Source of the DNA: Flavisolibacter sp.
Lineage (GTDB): Bacteria; Bacteroidota; Bacteroidia; Chitinophagales; Chitinophagaceae
Assembly (NCBI GenBank): GCA_028288675.1
Contig: JAQBNG010000047.1
Location: 1 to 61,405, forward strand
Direction: 5' to 3'
DNA length: 61,405 nucleotides
Of this stretch, positions 25,822 to 35,497 are shown one piece after another. Both the position numbers and the translations under genes were made by a program. Numbering within the stretch: position 1 is the first letter of the stretch; each line of letters opens with the position of its first letter. Under the pieces are notes generated by a model, which did not search any database, was not told the origin of the DNA, and saw only the letters and a list, made by a program, of their open reading frames with translations.

Positions 25822-26266
25822 ATTTATTTTTTAAGGTATAAAAGGCAGTTTCAGCAAATGATTTATTGTCTTTTTTATAAGTGCAAAACGAAAGTTTTCT
25901 CTGTATCATTTACACCAGGTTCAGTATGTTCTTTATATAGAGGTATCTTTTCTGGGAAACCTGAAGTTATAATAAGTTTTAGAGGTGACATTCACTCATA
26001 TGATAAATGCAAAGCTTACTTCTGCATAAAGCAGGTGTCTCTTTCAAATAAAGAACTCATTGTTGTGCAGCAATAACGAAAACCATTTCTTTATTAAAGC
26101 ATTCAAAAGGCCTGCTGTTATTTGGATGGTATAGCAGCGTTTGTATATTGGAGCGCTAACTGTATTAAACAAAAACCAAGACCAAACTCTATGATCGTTT
26201 ACCGAAGCGCTGGCACAAAAAAGAGCTGCTATGGAACAGCCTTTTTTGTGCTATGAATTTGCGGTG
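25822..26266. other. 445-base gap, no gene supported
   Basis: An 87-codon open frame at 25813-26076 overlaps the start of the leftward lipoprotein gene, is Cys- and Lys-rich and has no domain, so it is not called. The right end holds a palindromic terminator at 26213-26251. Nothing else is recognised. Confidence 0.5.
26213..26251. terminator. Long palindromic terminator
   Basis: GCACAAAAAAG (26213-26223) pairs with CTTTTTTGTGC (26241-26251), with an inner GCTG/CAGC stem, one bulged A and an 8-nt loop. It lies 15 bases beyond the end of the leftward gene at 26267 and can end transcription on either strand. Confidence 0.75.
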
Positions 26267-26722
26267 CTATAGTTTAGCCACCACCTGCTTCTTAAGTTCA
26301 AGCTTTGTAAGAAGCTGGCTTGAAGGTTTTTCTTTGGAAGCATAATAGATAGTGCCCGTAGCCATTTTGCCGGATGCAGTTGCTATTTCTTTTACAGGCA
26401 ATTGCATAACTGTACTTTTTGTGTCGGCAAACTTCCAAACTTTAACCGGTTTTCCTTTTTCATCTGTGAGGGTAATGGTTCTTCCTTTGCCCGCAACGCC
26501 ACAATGGCTAAAGTGAATGAATAGCTGGTCGTTGCCATTTGCGGTATTTAGTGACAGTGGAGGAACACTTTCGGGCTCCGTTAGAAATTGCTCTACTACC
26601 AATTTGTCGTTAAGAAAGATGCGGTAAAAATCGCCACCCGGTTTAGTTGAAAATCCCTGGGAAAGGCCAGCGATCAAGAGGATGATAAACCCTTTACTAA
26701 AGGAATGAATTTTTTGTTTCAT
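26267..26722 (-). CDS. Exported protein of unknown function (151 aa)
   Basis: Begins with a signal peptide (MKQKIHSFSKGFIILLIAGL, cleaved near Ser/Thr 26). The mature part is small and beta-rich, with one internal Cys (SHCGVAGKGRTITLTDEKGK). No named family. Context gives no partner; a terminator lies immediately beyond its end. Confidence is in the gene, not the function. Confidence 0.65.
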   Translation of the reverse strand: MKQKIHSFSKGFIILLIAGLSQGFSTKPGGDFYRIFLNDKLVVEQFLTEPESVPPLSLNTANGNDQLFIHFSHCGVAGKGRTITLTDEKGKPVKVWKFADTKSTVMQLPVKEIATASGKMATGTIYYASKEKPSSQLLTKLELKKQVVAKL

Positions 26723-26942
26723 AAAAAATGTTTTGTGTTAGGAAATAACTTTCACCTAAAGGGAAGAAAAGATGGGGTGAAGCGAAAAAGTCTTTGACAT
26801 GTGGATTAGAATGCTTGATGTAGTGTCAGGTACCCATGCTTTGGGTTGGATAACGCTTTAAAACTATCGTTGAGAGATTACTGTTTGTGGATGTCAGCGT
26901 GAGTGCCAAGGAGCAGAACTTTGCTTATCATATTGCATACGT

Positions 26943-27701
26943 TCACTTATTTTCTAACCAAGCCACCAGCTCCTGCTTAATAGCTTCACCAATTATTTTT
27001 TGATTTGCAGGGTTCTTTAAAAAGTCATAGCTGGCTGCGTTATCCCCAATCTCCAGCAGCACACGGTAAGGCGCTGCATTTCTATTTTCATCTAAACTAT
27101 AAAAAGAAAGTTTGCCTGATGTTTCGCAACGGTAATCATTGCGGCCGGTTGTGCTGTCAAGCAATACGCCACGGTCTTCCATACCGGTTGCAGCGCAAAT
27201 AGCTTTTACTAAACGGGCGGCAAGTTCCCGGTTAGCGGCTTCAAGTTTATCCCCGTAATGAATATATCCCCAAACAGCATGGCGCTTTGTTCCGCCATTG
27301 TTATGTACAGCAATAAATACTTCAGGATGTTTTTTTGCAGCTTGCTGAAGCTCATAAGCATACCCGGATATTTTACCATCAAGGATCGCGGTGGTATGGT
27401 CAATCTTTGTATTGCTGCCAATATCGGCATGATGCAAATCTGGCCTTCCCAGGCTCCATACTTTGTATTCCTTCAATTTTGTGCTCTTTGAAGGAACGTT
27501 TAAAGACATAGCCGCTTCCACAATTCCATTACAGGTCTCAGCTTCACTAAAATCTTTTCCTGTATCTGTTTGATGTGAGGGCTGCCATACAACAGTTACT
27601 TTCTTTTTGCCTGTCGTAGCCTCATTAAAATCCTTTTCAGAAGTTGAAGTGCCATTTATAAAAAAGCTAAACCATAGGAGCAAAAAGGGAAATCGTATCA
27701 T
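26943..27701 (-). CDS. Exported N-acetylmuramoyl-L-alanine amidase (amidase_3 type)
   Basis: From the ATG at 27701, the protein is 252 residues and opens with a signal peptide (MIRFPFLLLWFSFFINGTS). An in-frame ATG at 27878 would add a 59-residue stretch without signal character that runs up close to the neighbouring divergent gene, so it is not used. Zinc ligands of the amidase_3 fold are visible: H43 (PSHQ), E55 (EAETC) and H133 (AVHNNGG); the catalytic Glu is E217 (LLEIGD). It would cut the amide bond between MurNAc and the peptide stem. The spacing H-E-H-E is normal. Confidence 0.75.
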   Translation of the reverse strand: MIRFPFLLLWFSFFINGTSTSEKDFNEATTGKKKVTVVWQPSHQTDTGKDFSEAETCNGIVEAAMSLNVPSKSTKLKEYKVWSLGRPDLHHADIGSNTKIDHTTAILDGKISGYAYELQQAAKKHPEVFIAVHNNGGTKRHAVWGYIHYGDKLEAANRELAARLVKAICAATGMEDRGVLLDSTTGRNDYRCETSGKLSFYSLDENRNAAPYRVLLEIGDNAASYDFLKNPANQKIIGEAIKQELVAWLENK

Positions 27702-27890
27702 ACACTTTTGTATTTGAAAAAGGTTGAAAGAAGCAATTGCCACCGCAAATTGAATGCAGCAATTCTTAAATAGCCTGTAGTTAGTCCGCGGCCTTCCTGG
27801 ACTTAAGTTACATTTCGCTGAAGTTTGCTTTAGAGCATTTGGATGTATTTGGTTATCGTTATATATTTCGGCAATCAAAACTAACCCGAA

Positions 27891-28325
27891 ATGCAGGAAC
27901 CGCTTTTCCCGACAACTATTTCACGAAAGCTTTATAATGAACGCTCCATACTTATTGGCACCTTTATCGGAGGCCCATTAGCCGGGGGTTATCTCATTGC
28001 CCAAAATTTTAAAGCACTTAATGATCCGGCAAAGGCGGTTAAAACGTGGATAGTTACCATCTTGGTTTTACTCCTTACAATGGCCACTGCCTTTGTGCCA
28101 GCATTGGATAAATTACCGACCTTCTTTTATTCATTTATATTCTGCATGATTGCTCATTTCATGGCGAAAAAATTCCAGGGCAGTAACATTCAGTTACACC
28201 AGGTAAGTGGTGGTCAGTTGTACAATACCTGGAGAGCCGTAGCTGCAGGAGTCATTTTTATGTTGCTGATGGTAGCTTTTATATTAGTCATTTCATACTT
28301 GCAGGATCCTTCTGTTTTTAAATAA
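27891..28325 (+). CDS. Small integral membrane protein (144 aa)
   Basis: Three hydrophobic segments (about residues 20-38, 52-72 and 115-137) with a short loop carrying an amphipathic KKFQGSNIQLHQVSGGQ. No recognised family and no signal peptide. It starts 190 bases from the divergent amidase start and may share a promoter region with it. Function unknown. Confidence 0.65.
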   Translation: MQEPLFPTTISRKLYNERSILIGTFIGGPLAGGYLIAQNFKALNDPAKAVKTWIVTILVLLLTMATAFVPALDKLPTFFYSFIFCMIAHFMAKKFQGSNIQLHQVSGGQLYNTWRAVAAGVIFMLLMVAFILVISYLQDPSVFK

Positions 28326-28434
28326 CGGATGCATGTTTTAATTTCATCGCTGATGGAAAAGAAAATAAATTCCACGTGCATTTAATTTTGATAGTACGGT
28401 CAAACACTGGATTTGGTGAATAGGATTTCCGGAT

Positions 28435-28486
28435 GTACAAGAGTGCGACGCAAGTAAAGTCTCATAGTAGTACCTCCGCTTGGTAC
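28435..28486 (+). repeat. Dispersed repeat, copy B
   Basis: Contains GTACAAGAGTGCGACGCAA (28435-28453), identical to copy C at 42932-42950, then TCATAGTAGTAC (28462-28473), identical to copy A. It ends in CTTGGTAC and lies between the ends of two convergent genes. Confidence 0.8.
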
Positions 28487-28494
28487 CTAAAATT

Positions 28495-30027
28495 TTATTT
28501 CACCTGCATCGCTTTTAAGTTGCTTTCATTTCCAGTACGGTCAACAGCGGTAACTGCTATCTGCGTTAGTGGCATTTTATTAGAGCCTGCAACTAATGTC
28601 ATATTTAACATACGGTCTTTGCGGTTCAAAATTTTATAACTCCATGTATTGCCATAGCGATGATAAACCACCCAGCGAAATACATCTGCCTCATTATTAT
28701 GGGTCCACGTTATTGCTAAACTGTCTCCCTGATTTGCTGTAGAAACCATAGGAGCATCCGGTGCTTTGTTATCGAGCCAGGGACTTGAAGGTATCAATGC
28801 ACCATCTTTATATGGGCCTGCCAGCAAGGCTTTGGAGAGATTTGTATTTGCTATATCGGATGTGATACTCCAATGCACCACGCCTTTACTTTGCGGCACT
28901 ATGCCCCTTGTTATCATGATCTGGTTAATGGTTTCGTCAACGGTTCTTCCGCTGGTATCGCGGCCGATAGAAATGCCCGGCCACAGGTGCCGACTTTTTG
29001 TGTTTTCGCCGGCCCACCAGCCAAGTAATACAGGAAAGCTTTGCGCCAGTCTTTTGATAGGCCAATAAAGTTGCGGCGTAAAATAATCTATCCATCCTTT
29101 GTTCAGCCAAAGCTTTGCATCGGCATACAGTACATCATACTGGTCGAACCCGCTGATAGATTCCGGATAGCCAGGCCGCCATATTCCAAAAGGGCTCAGA
29201 CCAAATTTTACATGCGACTTTTCTGCCTTTATTTCTTTGTAAAGGCGTTCAATTAAATCGTTCACACTTTTGCGCCGCCAGTCGCCTCGGGATAGGTTGC
29301 CACCACCATTTTTATATCCTGCCCAACTGGTGCTGTCGGGAAAATCTTCACCCTTGTTATAATCCGGGTAAGGATAAAAATAATCGTCGAAGTGAACGCC
29401 GTCAATATCGTAACGCTTAACAATATCCATCACAACATTTGTTGTTCTATCCTGCACAAATTTTTGTGAAGGGTCCATCCAGTAATAGCCTTGCCTGAGG
29501 TACAACACTTGCCCGGGATTTGTTTTTACAATGGAAGAATCGCTGATCGTTTTTCCACCTGCTGTGTGGTGTGCACGATAGGGGTTAAGCCATACATGCA
29601 GTTCCAGTCCGCGGTCGTGCGCCGCTTCTGTCCAAAATTGAAGCGGATCATACCAGGGGTCAGGTGCTTTGCCTTGTTCGCCTGTGAGGTAATAGCTCCA
29701 GGGTTCAAGGTCGCTTTTGTACAAAGCATCTGCCTGTGGTCTTACCTGTAAAATAACGGCGTTGAAATTATGTTGCTGTAAGTAGTCAAGTAATACAATG
29801 GCTTCCTGCTGCTGTTGTTCTGTGGTGAGTCCGGGCTTGCTTGGCCAGTTAATGTTGGCAACAGTTGCCACCCATGCAGCCCGAAATTCTTTCATGACTC
29901 TGGGTGTGTTGGTTGGAGCAACATTGGCGCCGGCTATATTACTTGCTGAAATGATTTTTGGGGCGCATGAATTAAAAAGGCAGGCAACAATAACGATTAG
30001 AAGGGCAGGCAAAAGTTTTTTTATCAT
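28495..30027 (-). CDS. DigH-like GHL10-family glycoside hydrolase lipoprotein
   Basis: A 510-residue lipoprotein (lipobox LFNSC) of the GHL10/DUF187 group. The core matches E. coli DigH (YddW), an enzyme that cuts denuded peptidoglycan glycan strands: EFRAAWVATVANINWPSK, ILQVRPQADALY, HVWLNPYRAHH, DGVHFDDYFYPYPDYN, DWRRKSVNDLIERLY and WPGISIGRD. The two Asp of HFDDYFY are probable catalytic residues by homology. A fibronectin-like C-terminal domain (from about residue 415, APDAPMVSTANQG) is extra. Peptidoglycan substrate is inferred from family; a plain sugar substrate is possible. Confidence 0.87.
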   Translation of the reverse strand: MIKKLLPALLIVIVACLFNSCAPKIISASNIAGANVAPTNTPRVMKEFRAAWVATVANINWPSKPGLTTEQQQQEAIVLLDYLQQHNFNAVILQVRPQADALYKSDLEPWSYYLTGEQGKAPDPWYDPLQFWTEAAHDRGLELHVWLNPYRAHHTAGGKTISDSSIVKTNPGQVLYLRQGYYWMDPSQKFVQDRTTNVVMDIVKRYDIDGVHFDDYFYPYPDYNKGEDFPDSTSWAGYKNGGGNLSRGDWRRKSVNDLIERLYKEIKAEKSHVKFGLSPFGIWRPGYPESISGFDQYDVLYADAKLWLNKGWIDYFTPQLYWPIKRLAQSFPVLLGWWAGENTKSRHLWPGISIGRDTSGRTVDETINQIMITRGIVPQSKGVVHWSITSDIANTNLSKALLAGPYKDGALIPSSPWLDNKAPDAPMVSTANQGDSLAITWTHNNEADVFRWVVYHRYGNTWSYKILNRKDRMLNMTLVAGSNKMPLTQIAVTAVDRTGNESNLKAMQVK

Positions 30028-30123
30028 GACAATTTTTTGAAGATGCTGAGATAAAAATAAAGATTGTTGATGGAGGGGGTGAAGAAAAGCAGCGTGTGGG
30101 GAGATAAGCCTCGCAACAAAACA

Positions 30124-30804
30124 TTACTTTTTTAGCGCAGCCGCAATATCGCCACTGTACCCCTCGCTGACAGGTACCGTTTTATTATTGATAGTAAGCT
30201 GGTGCTTTTCAACCTTATCAATTTTATTAATGGCTACAAGATAAGAGCGGTGCGTTCTTACAAATTTACCCGAAGGCAAAAGGTTCGCAGCTTCTAAAAA
30301 AGTGCTGCGGGAAAGAATATTTTTATCTCTCAAAACAAAAGTTACATAATTGCCGGCGGCTTCTAAATACAGTATTTCATCATAAAAAATTTTTACCTGC
30401 TCATATCCTGTTTTAATATATAAATGATCTGTGGCCTCCGTAGCGTTTCTAAAATTGTATAGCTCAAAAGCCTTGTTACAACCTTTAATAAAACGGGATA
30501 AAGAAAAAGGTTTTAACAGGTAATCCACTGCATCCATTTCAAAGCTTGTCGCTGCATGTTCGCTGTAAGCGGTGGTAAATATCAGCAGTGGTTTTTTACT
30601 TAAACTGTTGAAGAATTCAATACCGGAAATGTCGGGCATTTTTATATCGAGGAAAATCAGATCAACGCTTTCTTTTTGCAAATATTCCAATGCTTTGAAA
30701 GCATCCATAAACACTGCCTTCAGATCAAGAAAAGGAACTTTAGCGGCATGCGACTTAATGATCTCTAAAGCGATGGGTTCATCATCAATGGCAATTGCTT
30801 TCAT
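30124..30804 (-). CDS. LytTR-family response regulator
   Basis: A 226-residue regulator: receiver domain with D53 as phospho-acceptor (LIFLDIKMPDISG) and Lys in LLKPFSL, then a C-terminal LytTR DNA-binding domain (FVRTHRSYLVAINKID). The ATG at 30804 opens directly into MKAIAIDDEP; an upstream start at 30864 would add 20 residues overlapping the kinase gene. It follows the kinase by 31 bases on the same strand and forms a two-component pair with it. Confidence 0.92.
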   Translation of the reverse strand: MKAIAIDDEPIALEIIKSHAAKVPFLDLKAVFMDAFKALEYLQKESVDLIFLDIKMPDISGIEFFNSLSKKPLLIFTTAYSEHAATSFEMDAVDYLLKPFSLSRFIKGCNKAFELYNFRNATEATDHLYIKTGYEQVKIFYDEILYLEAAGNYVTFVLRDKNILSRSTFLEAANLLPSGKFVRTHRSYLVAINKIDKVEKHQLTINNKTVPVSEGYSGDIAAALKK

Positions 30805-30835
30805 GCAGGATATGTTATCATATAATTTGAATAGC

Positions 30836-32374
30836 CTAAGATAACTGTAACATAAGATGAACAAAAAAGTCTTTAGGTGTTTCCTGTATCACCAGCTCGT
30901 GCTTGCCTGGATATAATAGCTGCAAACGTTGTTTTACATTGGTAAGGCCGATGCCGCTTTTATCGGCCTCCGGGTCGTTGGCCAGGCTGGGGTGTCTGCT
31001 GTTACGCACATCAAAGTTAACAGAGCCGTTCTTTACTTCCAATGCAATGCTGATGTATGAAGGTTCGCGGAAGCTGATACCGTGCTTAAACGCATTCTCT
31101 ACAAAAGGGATGAATAACATTGGTGCAACCTGTATATCATTAAAAGTAGTTTCGATTTCCGTTTCGATCCTTATCTCCGGATTGGTAGCCGTGCGTAATT
31201 TTTGAAGGCTTATGTAATTGTTTAAGTAATCTATTTCGCGTATCAGCGATATTTTTTCCTGCATATTTTCCTGCAACATAAAGCGCATCATATCGCCTAA
31301 TTTTTGAACCGCTTCGCTGGTGCGGTCTGCGCCTTCCTGCAAAGCAGTTCCGTAAATAGTGTTCAATGCATTGAAAAGAAAATGCGGGTTGATCTGCGAC
31401 CGTAAAAAATCGAAACTGGCGGCCGATTGCCCCAGCTCTTTTTTTAAAACATTTAATTGTTCGTTGCCTTTCATATGCCGCTTATATAACAACCAGGTAA
31501 CTGGTACAGTTATAAACATCTGTAATACGGAGTTGAATATCCAAAGAGCTGCCAGTGGCGCAACATCATCATGTATCACCCCACCGACCACAAGCTTTAA
31601 TATAAGTCCCCACGCCATGAGGATTATAAAAAGTATCAGCGCATTTTTAAGGGCATAGGAAACAAAGGGATGTTTGTTGTTTAAAGAAGAAGGAATGAGC
31701 GTATAAAAGCCGGCCAGGTATAAAAGTATGGCGGACGGGATTGCTATGATCCATGCTGCAGTAGCAAGTCCCGGTGCGTTTTCCTGAACGATGAATAATA
31801 AAATAACCAGCCAGATAAATGTGGCAACAATTGCCTCGCGTCTTACAAACTTGTACTTGGCTTCAAGCCTTCCGGAAATAGCCAGCAGGTATAAGCTTAT
31901 GTATTTTATGATACTATAAATGGAAAATACCGAAAACAAGATGAATGTATGCTCTAATCCCTGGCTAAACATAATTTGTGCTGCTGGCTCCCGGGATGTA
32001 CTATAAATAAATGCTCTTAAATAGTAATCGGTGATCCCGAAGACTACTCCGAAAAGAACGATAATTAAAACAAACAATACGATATTGAACAGGACACGAT
32101 GCTTGCTTATCAATTTGGGAACGACAAAAAAGTTCAGGTATAAAGGGGCCAGAAAGAGTGTAAGATCCCGGATCAGTTGGGGAATGAAAAAGTGCTTATA
32201 AAATTGAAAAGGAAGGTTTGCTTCCTCAAAACTAGATTTATACGGCGCATTTTCCTGGTCAAAGGTTTCCATTATGAAGAAAAACAGCACGAAGGCAAAA
32301 ACTGTAGTAAAAGCCCAAAATTCAATCTTGGCAAAAGTGGTGTTTAGTTTTAATGCATTATTCATTGTATCCAT
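30836..32374 (-). CDS. LytS-type membrane histidine kinase
   Basis: A 512-residue sensor with about eight hydrophobic segments in the first 300 residues, no periplasmic sensor domain of note, and a His_kinase (LytS/YehU) module. The phospho-accepting His is H331 in SQINPHFLFNALNTIYG; the ATP-binding end is LVIQETPKDFFV, with a glycine region GIGLTNVKQRLQLLY. It partners with the LytTR regulator immediately downstream. The pair is divergent from a TonB-dependent receptor, a common arrangement in Bacteroidota. Confidence 0.9.
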   Translation of the reverse strand: MDTMNNALKLNTTFAKIEFWAFTTVFAFVLFFFIMETFDQENAPYKSSFEEANLPFQFYKHFFIPQLIRDLTLFLAPLYLNFFVVPKLISKHRVLFNIVLFVLIIVLFGVVFGITDYYLRAFIYSTSREPAAQIMFSQGLEHTFILFSVFSIYSIIKYISLYLLAISGRLEAKYKFVRREAIVATFIWLVILLFIVQENAPGLATAAWIIAIPSAILLYLAGFYTLIPSSLNNKHPFVSYALKNALILFIILMAWGLILKLVVGGVIHDDVAPLAALWIFNSVLQMFITVPVTWLLYKRHMKGNEQLNVLKKELGQSAASFDFLRSQINPHFLFNALNTIYGTALQEGADRTSEAVQKLGDMMRFMLQENMQEKISLIREIDYLNNYISLQKLRTATNPEIRIETEIETTFNDIQVAPMLFIPFVENAFKHGISFREPSYISIALEVKNGSVNFDVRNSRHPSLANDPEADKSGIGLTNVKQRLQLLYPGKHELVIQETPKDFFVHLMLQLS

Positions 32375-32627
32375 TGATAGTGCAATGCTAATTTATAAGA
32401 CGTGAGAAAGGATGCAGAAGTGATGGAACAGGCTTAATATGTGACGAAATCCCCTGTCAAATTTTCCATCCCCCCTGCTTTATCAATAACAACTTCCATC
32501 TGCTATTCATTTTTACAATTTTAGGCATTCCATCACATATTAAAAGGGGTTGAACACATACAAAATATACATGGGTTTATGTTGATTAACCTTGCTTCAT
32601 AATTATCAAAATCAAAAAATTATTATA

Positions 32628-35072
32628 ATGAATATTATGAAGGGTTCCATATTGGTAACATTATTTATCCTGCTTGTTTCAACTGCATTTGCACAGACGA
32701 CAGCTATGATTTCAGGAAGCATAATTAGTAACAACGTGAAAGCAGTCGGGGGTGCAACCGTTAGCCTGCTACGTGCCAAAGACTCTGCAACTGTTAAACT
32801 CTCTGTAGCCAGTAAGGAGGGTTCGTATGTGTTTGAAAACATTGCTGACGGAAAGTACCTGGTTGCAGTAACCGCCGTTGGGCATCAGAAAAGCTATTCA
32901 AACCTTATTGACATTAATGCCAAACAGCAAAATATACAACTCCCTTCTATTAGCTTAACCCCTGCGGCAAAGTCATTAACCGATGTCACTGTTACAACAA
33001 AACGACCTTTGATTGAGCAACGCATAGACAGGACAATCGTAAATGTAGATGCATCAATAACAAATGTTGGTACATCAGCATTAGAAGTATTAGAGAAGTC
33101 TCCGGGTGTAACAGTTGACAGAGACGGCAACATCAGTTTAAAAGGAAAAGCAGGTGTGCTTGTTATGGTTGATGGCAGACCAACACAATTGGGTGGAGCG
33201 GATCTTGCCAACCTGTTGCGTAACATGAATTCCAGTCAATTAGACCAGATTGAGATTATGACGAACCCGCCTGCACGTTATGATGCAGCAGGCACTTCGG
33301 GTATCATTAATATCAAAACAAAGAAGATTATTACAGCAGGTTTTAATGGTTCGGCAAGTATAGCTTATTCGCAGGGACGCTATCCGAAAACTGCTGAAGG
33401 CATCAACTTCAACTATAGAGAAGGCAAAATAAACCTGTTCACGGCTTTAAGCCACAACTACCAGAAAAGATTTTCAACTCTGAATATTGACAGAAACATT
33501 TTCAACAATAATACTAATACAATAGACAAGGTTTTTAACCAGGAGGCAAATAGAATTTCAGCAGGCCATTCTTATAGTGCAAAAATTGGCGTTGATTTTT
33601 TTGCCACCAGGAAAACCACAATTGGGGCCGTTGTAAATCTTAATTCACGAGGGACGTTATCAAGTAATCCAAACATCACAAATATTTCAAATGCTGCTAA
33701 AGATTTGGAAAGTGTAACAAAGGCTTTGGTTGATAATGACGCTGATTGGAAAAGCATCAGCACCAACCTGAACTTCAGAACATTACTGGATAAGAAGGGC
33801 AAAGAGCTCACTTCGGATTTTGACTTTGTAAGACATAGCTTGGGTAACGACCTGTTCATGGTAAACTCTTATACGAATGCAGCGGGTAACGAATACAGAA
33901 AAGCAGATACCTTAAAAGGGCTTTTACCGCAAAACATAGAAGTATATACTGCAAGAGTTGATTACTTACACCCCATAAGTAAGAATGCGAGGTTTGAAGC
34001 AGGTATTAAAAGTGGTATTGTAAAAACCGACAATAATGCTGTATACGATAGCATTCAGTATGGAAGAATTATTCACGACTTTAACCGTAGCAATCATTTC
34101 ATTTACGAAGAGAATATCAACGCAGCTTATGTGAATTTAAGTGCCCCGCTATCAAAAAAATGGAGTGCACAATTTGGCTTGCGTTTAGAAAACACAAATG
34201 CAAAAGGTACCCAGTTAACAACAGGCGAGACCTTTGACAGGCACTACACGCAGTTATTTCCAACAGCGTATTTTCAATACAAAGCCAATGATAAAAACAA
34301 CTTAGGGGCCAACTTCGCAAGGAGAGTTAGTCGCCCCAGCTATCAAAGCCTAAACCCTTTTATCAAGTTTATTGACAGGTACTCTTTTAGCCAGGGTAAT
34401 CCAGCCCTGAAACCTTCTGTGAGCAGCAATATCGAGGTATCTCATACATGGAAGAACCAGATCACGACAACGGTAAACTACACGAACATTAAAGATATTA
34501 TACATGAAATCATTCAGCAGAAAGGGCAGGAAGCGTACAATATGCCTGCGAATGTTTCCTCTCTTAACCAGGTTGGAATTTCAGTAAGTGCAAATAATCC
34601 AATCAATAAGTGGTGGACAAGTAACATCAACATTAATGTGTATAATGACAACTATAAAGGCATTGTAAACGGTGCGGTTATTGACCGGGCTGCCACAAGT
34701 TTCGTCATCAATGGAACACAGCAATTTAAAATAACTAAAACGATAACGGGTGAGATCAACGGTAGGTTTAGGAACGGATGGCTTGAAGGTGTGATGAGAA
34801 CAAATGCAGTAGGGCTAATAGGTGCAGGCATTAGTAAGCAAATTTTAAAAAACCAGGGAACAATTCGGCTGACAGCACGTGATATTTTTTGGACGCAAAG
34901 ATTAAAAGGCATAACCCGGTATGGTAACGTAGACGTTGAAATGCGCCAGTTTAGTGAAACACAAGTTGTAACAATTGGCTTTTCTTACGGCTTTAGTAAA
35001 GGAAAAAAGATCGCACCCGTAAAAAGAACGGCAGGCAGTGCTAATGAGGAGCAGAACCGTATCGGACAGTAA
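32628..35072 (+). CDS. TonB-dependent receptor, outer membrane beta-barrel family
   Basis: From the ATG at 32628, 814 residues: signal peptide (cleavage after TAFAQ), an N-terminal carboxypeptidase-regulatory-like domain, a plug region (VMVDGRPTQLGGADLANLLR, TSGIINIKTKK) and a C-terminal barrel with the OMP_b-brl-type strands. The first TTG 36 bases upstream is not used. It is a long barrel of the type linked to siderophore or nutrient import; ligand unknown. Divergent from the LytS/LytTR pair, whose control of it is a reasonable but unproved guess. Confidence 0.88.
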   Translation: MNIMKGSILVTLFILLVSTAFAQTTAMISGSIISNNVKAVGGATVSLLRAKDSATVKLSVASKEGSYVFENIADGKYLVAVTAVGHQKSYSNLIDINAKQQNIQLPSISLTPAAKSLTDVTVTTKRPLIEQRIDRTIVNVDASITNVGTSALEVLEKSPGVTVDRDGNISLKGKAGVLVMVDGRPTQLGGADLANLLRNMNSSQLDQIEIMTNPPARYDAAGTSGIINIKTKKIITAGFNGSASIAYSQGRYPKTAEGINFNYREGKINLFTALSHNYQKRFSTLNIDRNIFNNNTNTIDKVFNQEANRISAGHSYSAKIGVDFFATRKTTIGAVVNLNSRGTLSSNPNITNISNAAKDLESVTKALVDNDADWKSISTNLNFRTLLDKKGKELTSDFDFVRHSLGNDLFMVNSYTNAAGNEYRKADTLKGLLPQNIEVYTARVDYLHPISKNARFEAGIKSGIVKTDNNAVYDSIQYGRIIHDFNRSNHFIYEENINAAYVNLSAPLSKKWSAQFGLRLENTNAKGTQLTTGETFDRHYTQLFPTAYFQYKANDKNNLGANFARRVSRPSYQSLNPFIKFIDRYSFSQGNPALKPSVSSNIEVSHTWKNQITTTVNYTNIKDIIHEIIQQKGQEAYNMPANVSSLNQVGISVSANNPINKWWTSNININVYNDNYKGIVNGAVIDRAATSFVINGTQQFKITKTITGEINGRFRNGWLEGVMRTNAVGLIGAGISKQILKNQGTIRLTARDIFWTQRLKGITRYGNVDVEMRQFSETQVVTIGFSYGFSKGKKIAPVKRTAGSANEEQNRIGQ

Positions 35073-35132
35073 AATCTTTGTAGGTTGAAAACAAAACTTT
35101 TACTACTACCTAAATCTTTAAAATATATAATC

Positions 35133-35450
35133 ATGAATAACAAATCAGAAATAACAATCTATAACAAATCGCATGTTGGGAATGCAATCAGTTGGTTATT
35201 TGGCATAATTGCTTTTTTAATCGGCGTAATAAATACGTTTTGGGGCAACGACCCCCAGTTTGGAGTTTTTATAATTCTTCTTTCTTTTGCTTATTTTCTT
35301 CCGGTAAATGCCATTCTTAGAAAAACGCTCCGTTTTTCAATTCCTAAAATGGGAATAGTAAAAATCGTCCTTGGCATTTTTATTATTTGGGCAGCGTTGG
35401 GCGTGGGCGAATTGTTTGATAAGATAGAGCTGATGAAGATGGACCTATAA
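35133..35450 (+). CDS. Small membrane protein (105 aa)
   Basis: From the ATG at 35133, since an upstream TTG start at 35085 would add a poorly conserved stretch. Three hydrophobic segments: about residues 18-38 (ISWLFGIIAFLIGVINTFW), 43-60 and 75-92. It lies 60 bases after the receptor gene in the same direction and could be co-transcribed with it. No family recognised. Function unknown. Confidence 0.6.
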   Translation: MNNKSEITIYNKSHVGNAISWLFGIIAFLIGVINTFWGNDPQFGVFIILLSFAYFLPVNAILRKTLRFSIPKMGIVKIVLGIFIIWAALGVGELFDKIELMKMDL

Positions 35451-35497
35451 TTCTACATCACACTAAATAAATGCAGACAACCTTATATAAAACCATT

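Noticed and set aside
25813-26076. 87-codon plus-strand frame in the gap after the small lipoprotein
   Set aside because: Overlaps the start of the leftward lipoprotein, has no domain and an unlikely Cys-rich composition.
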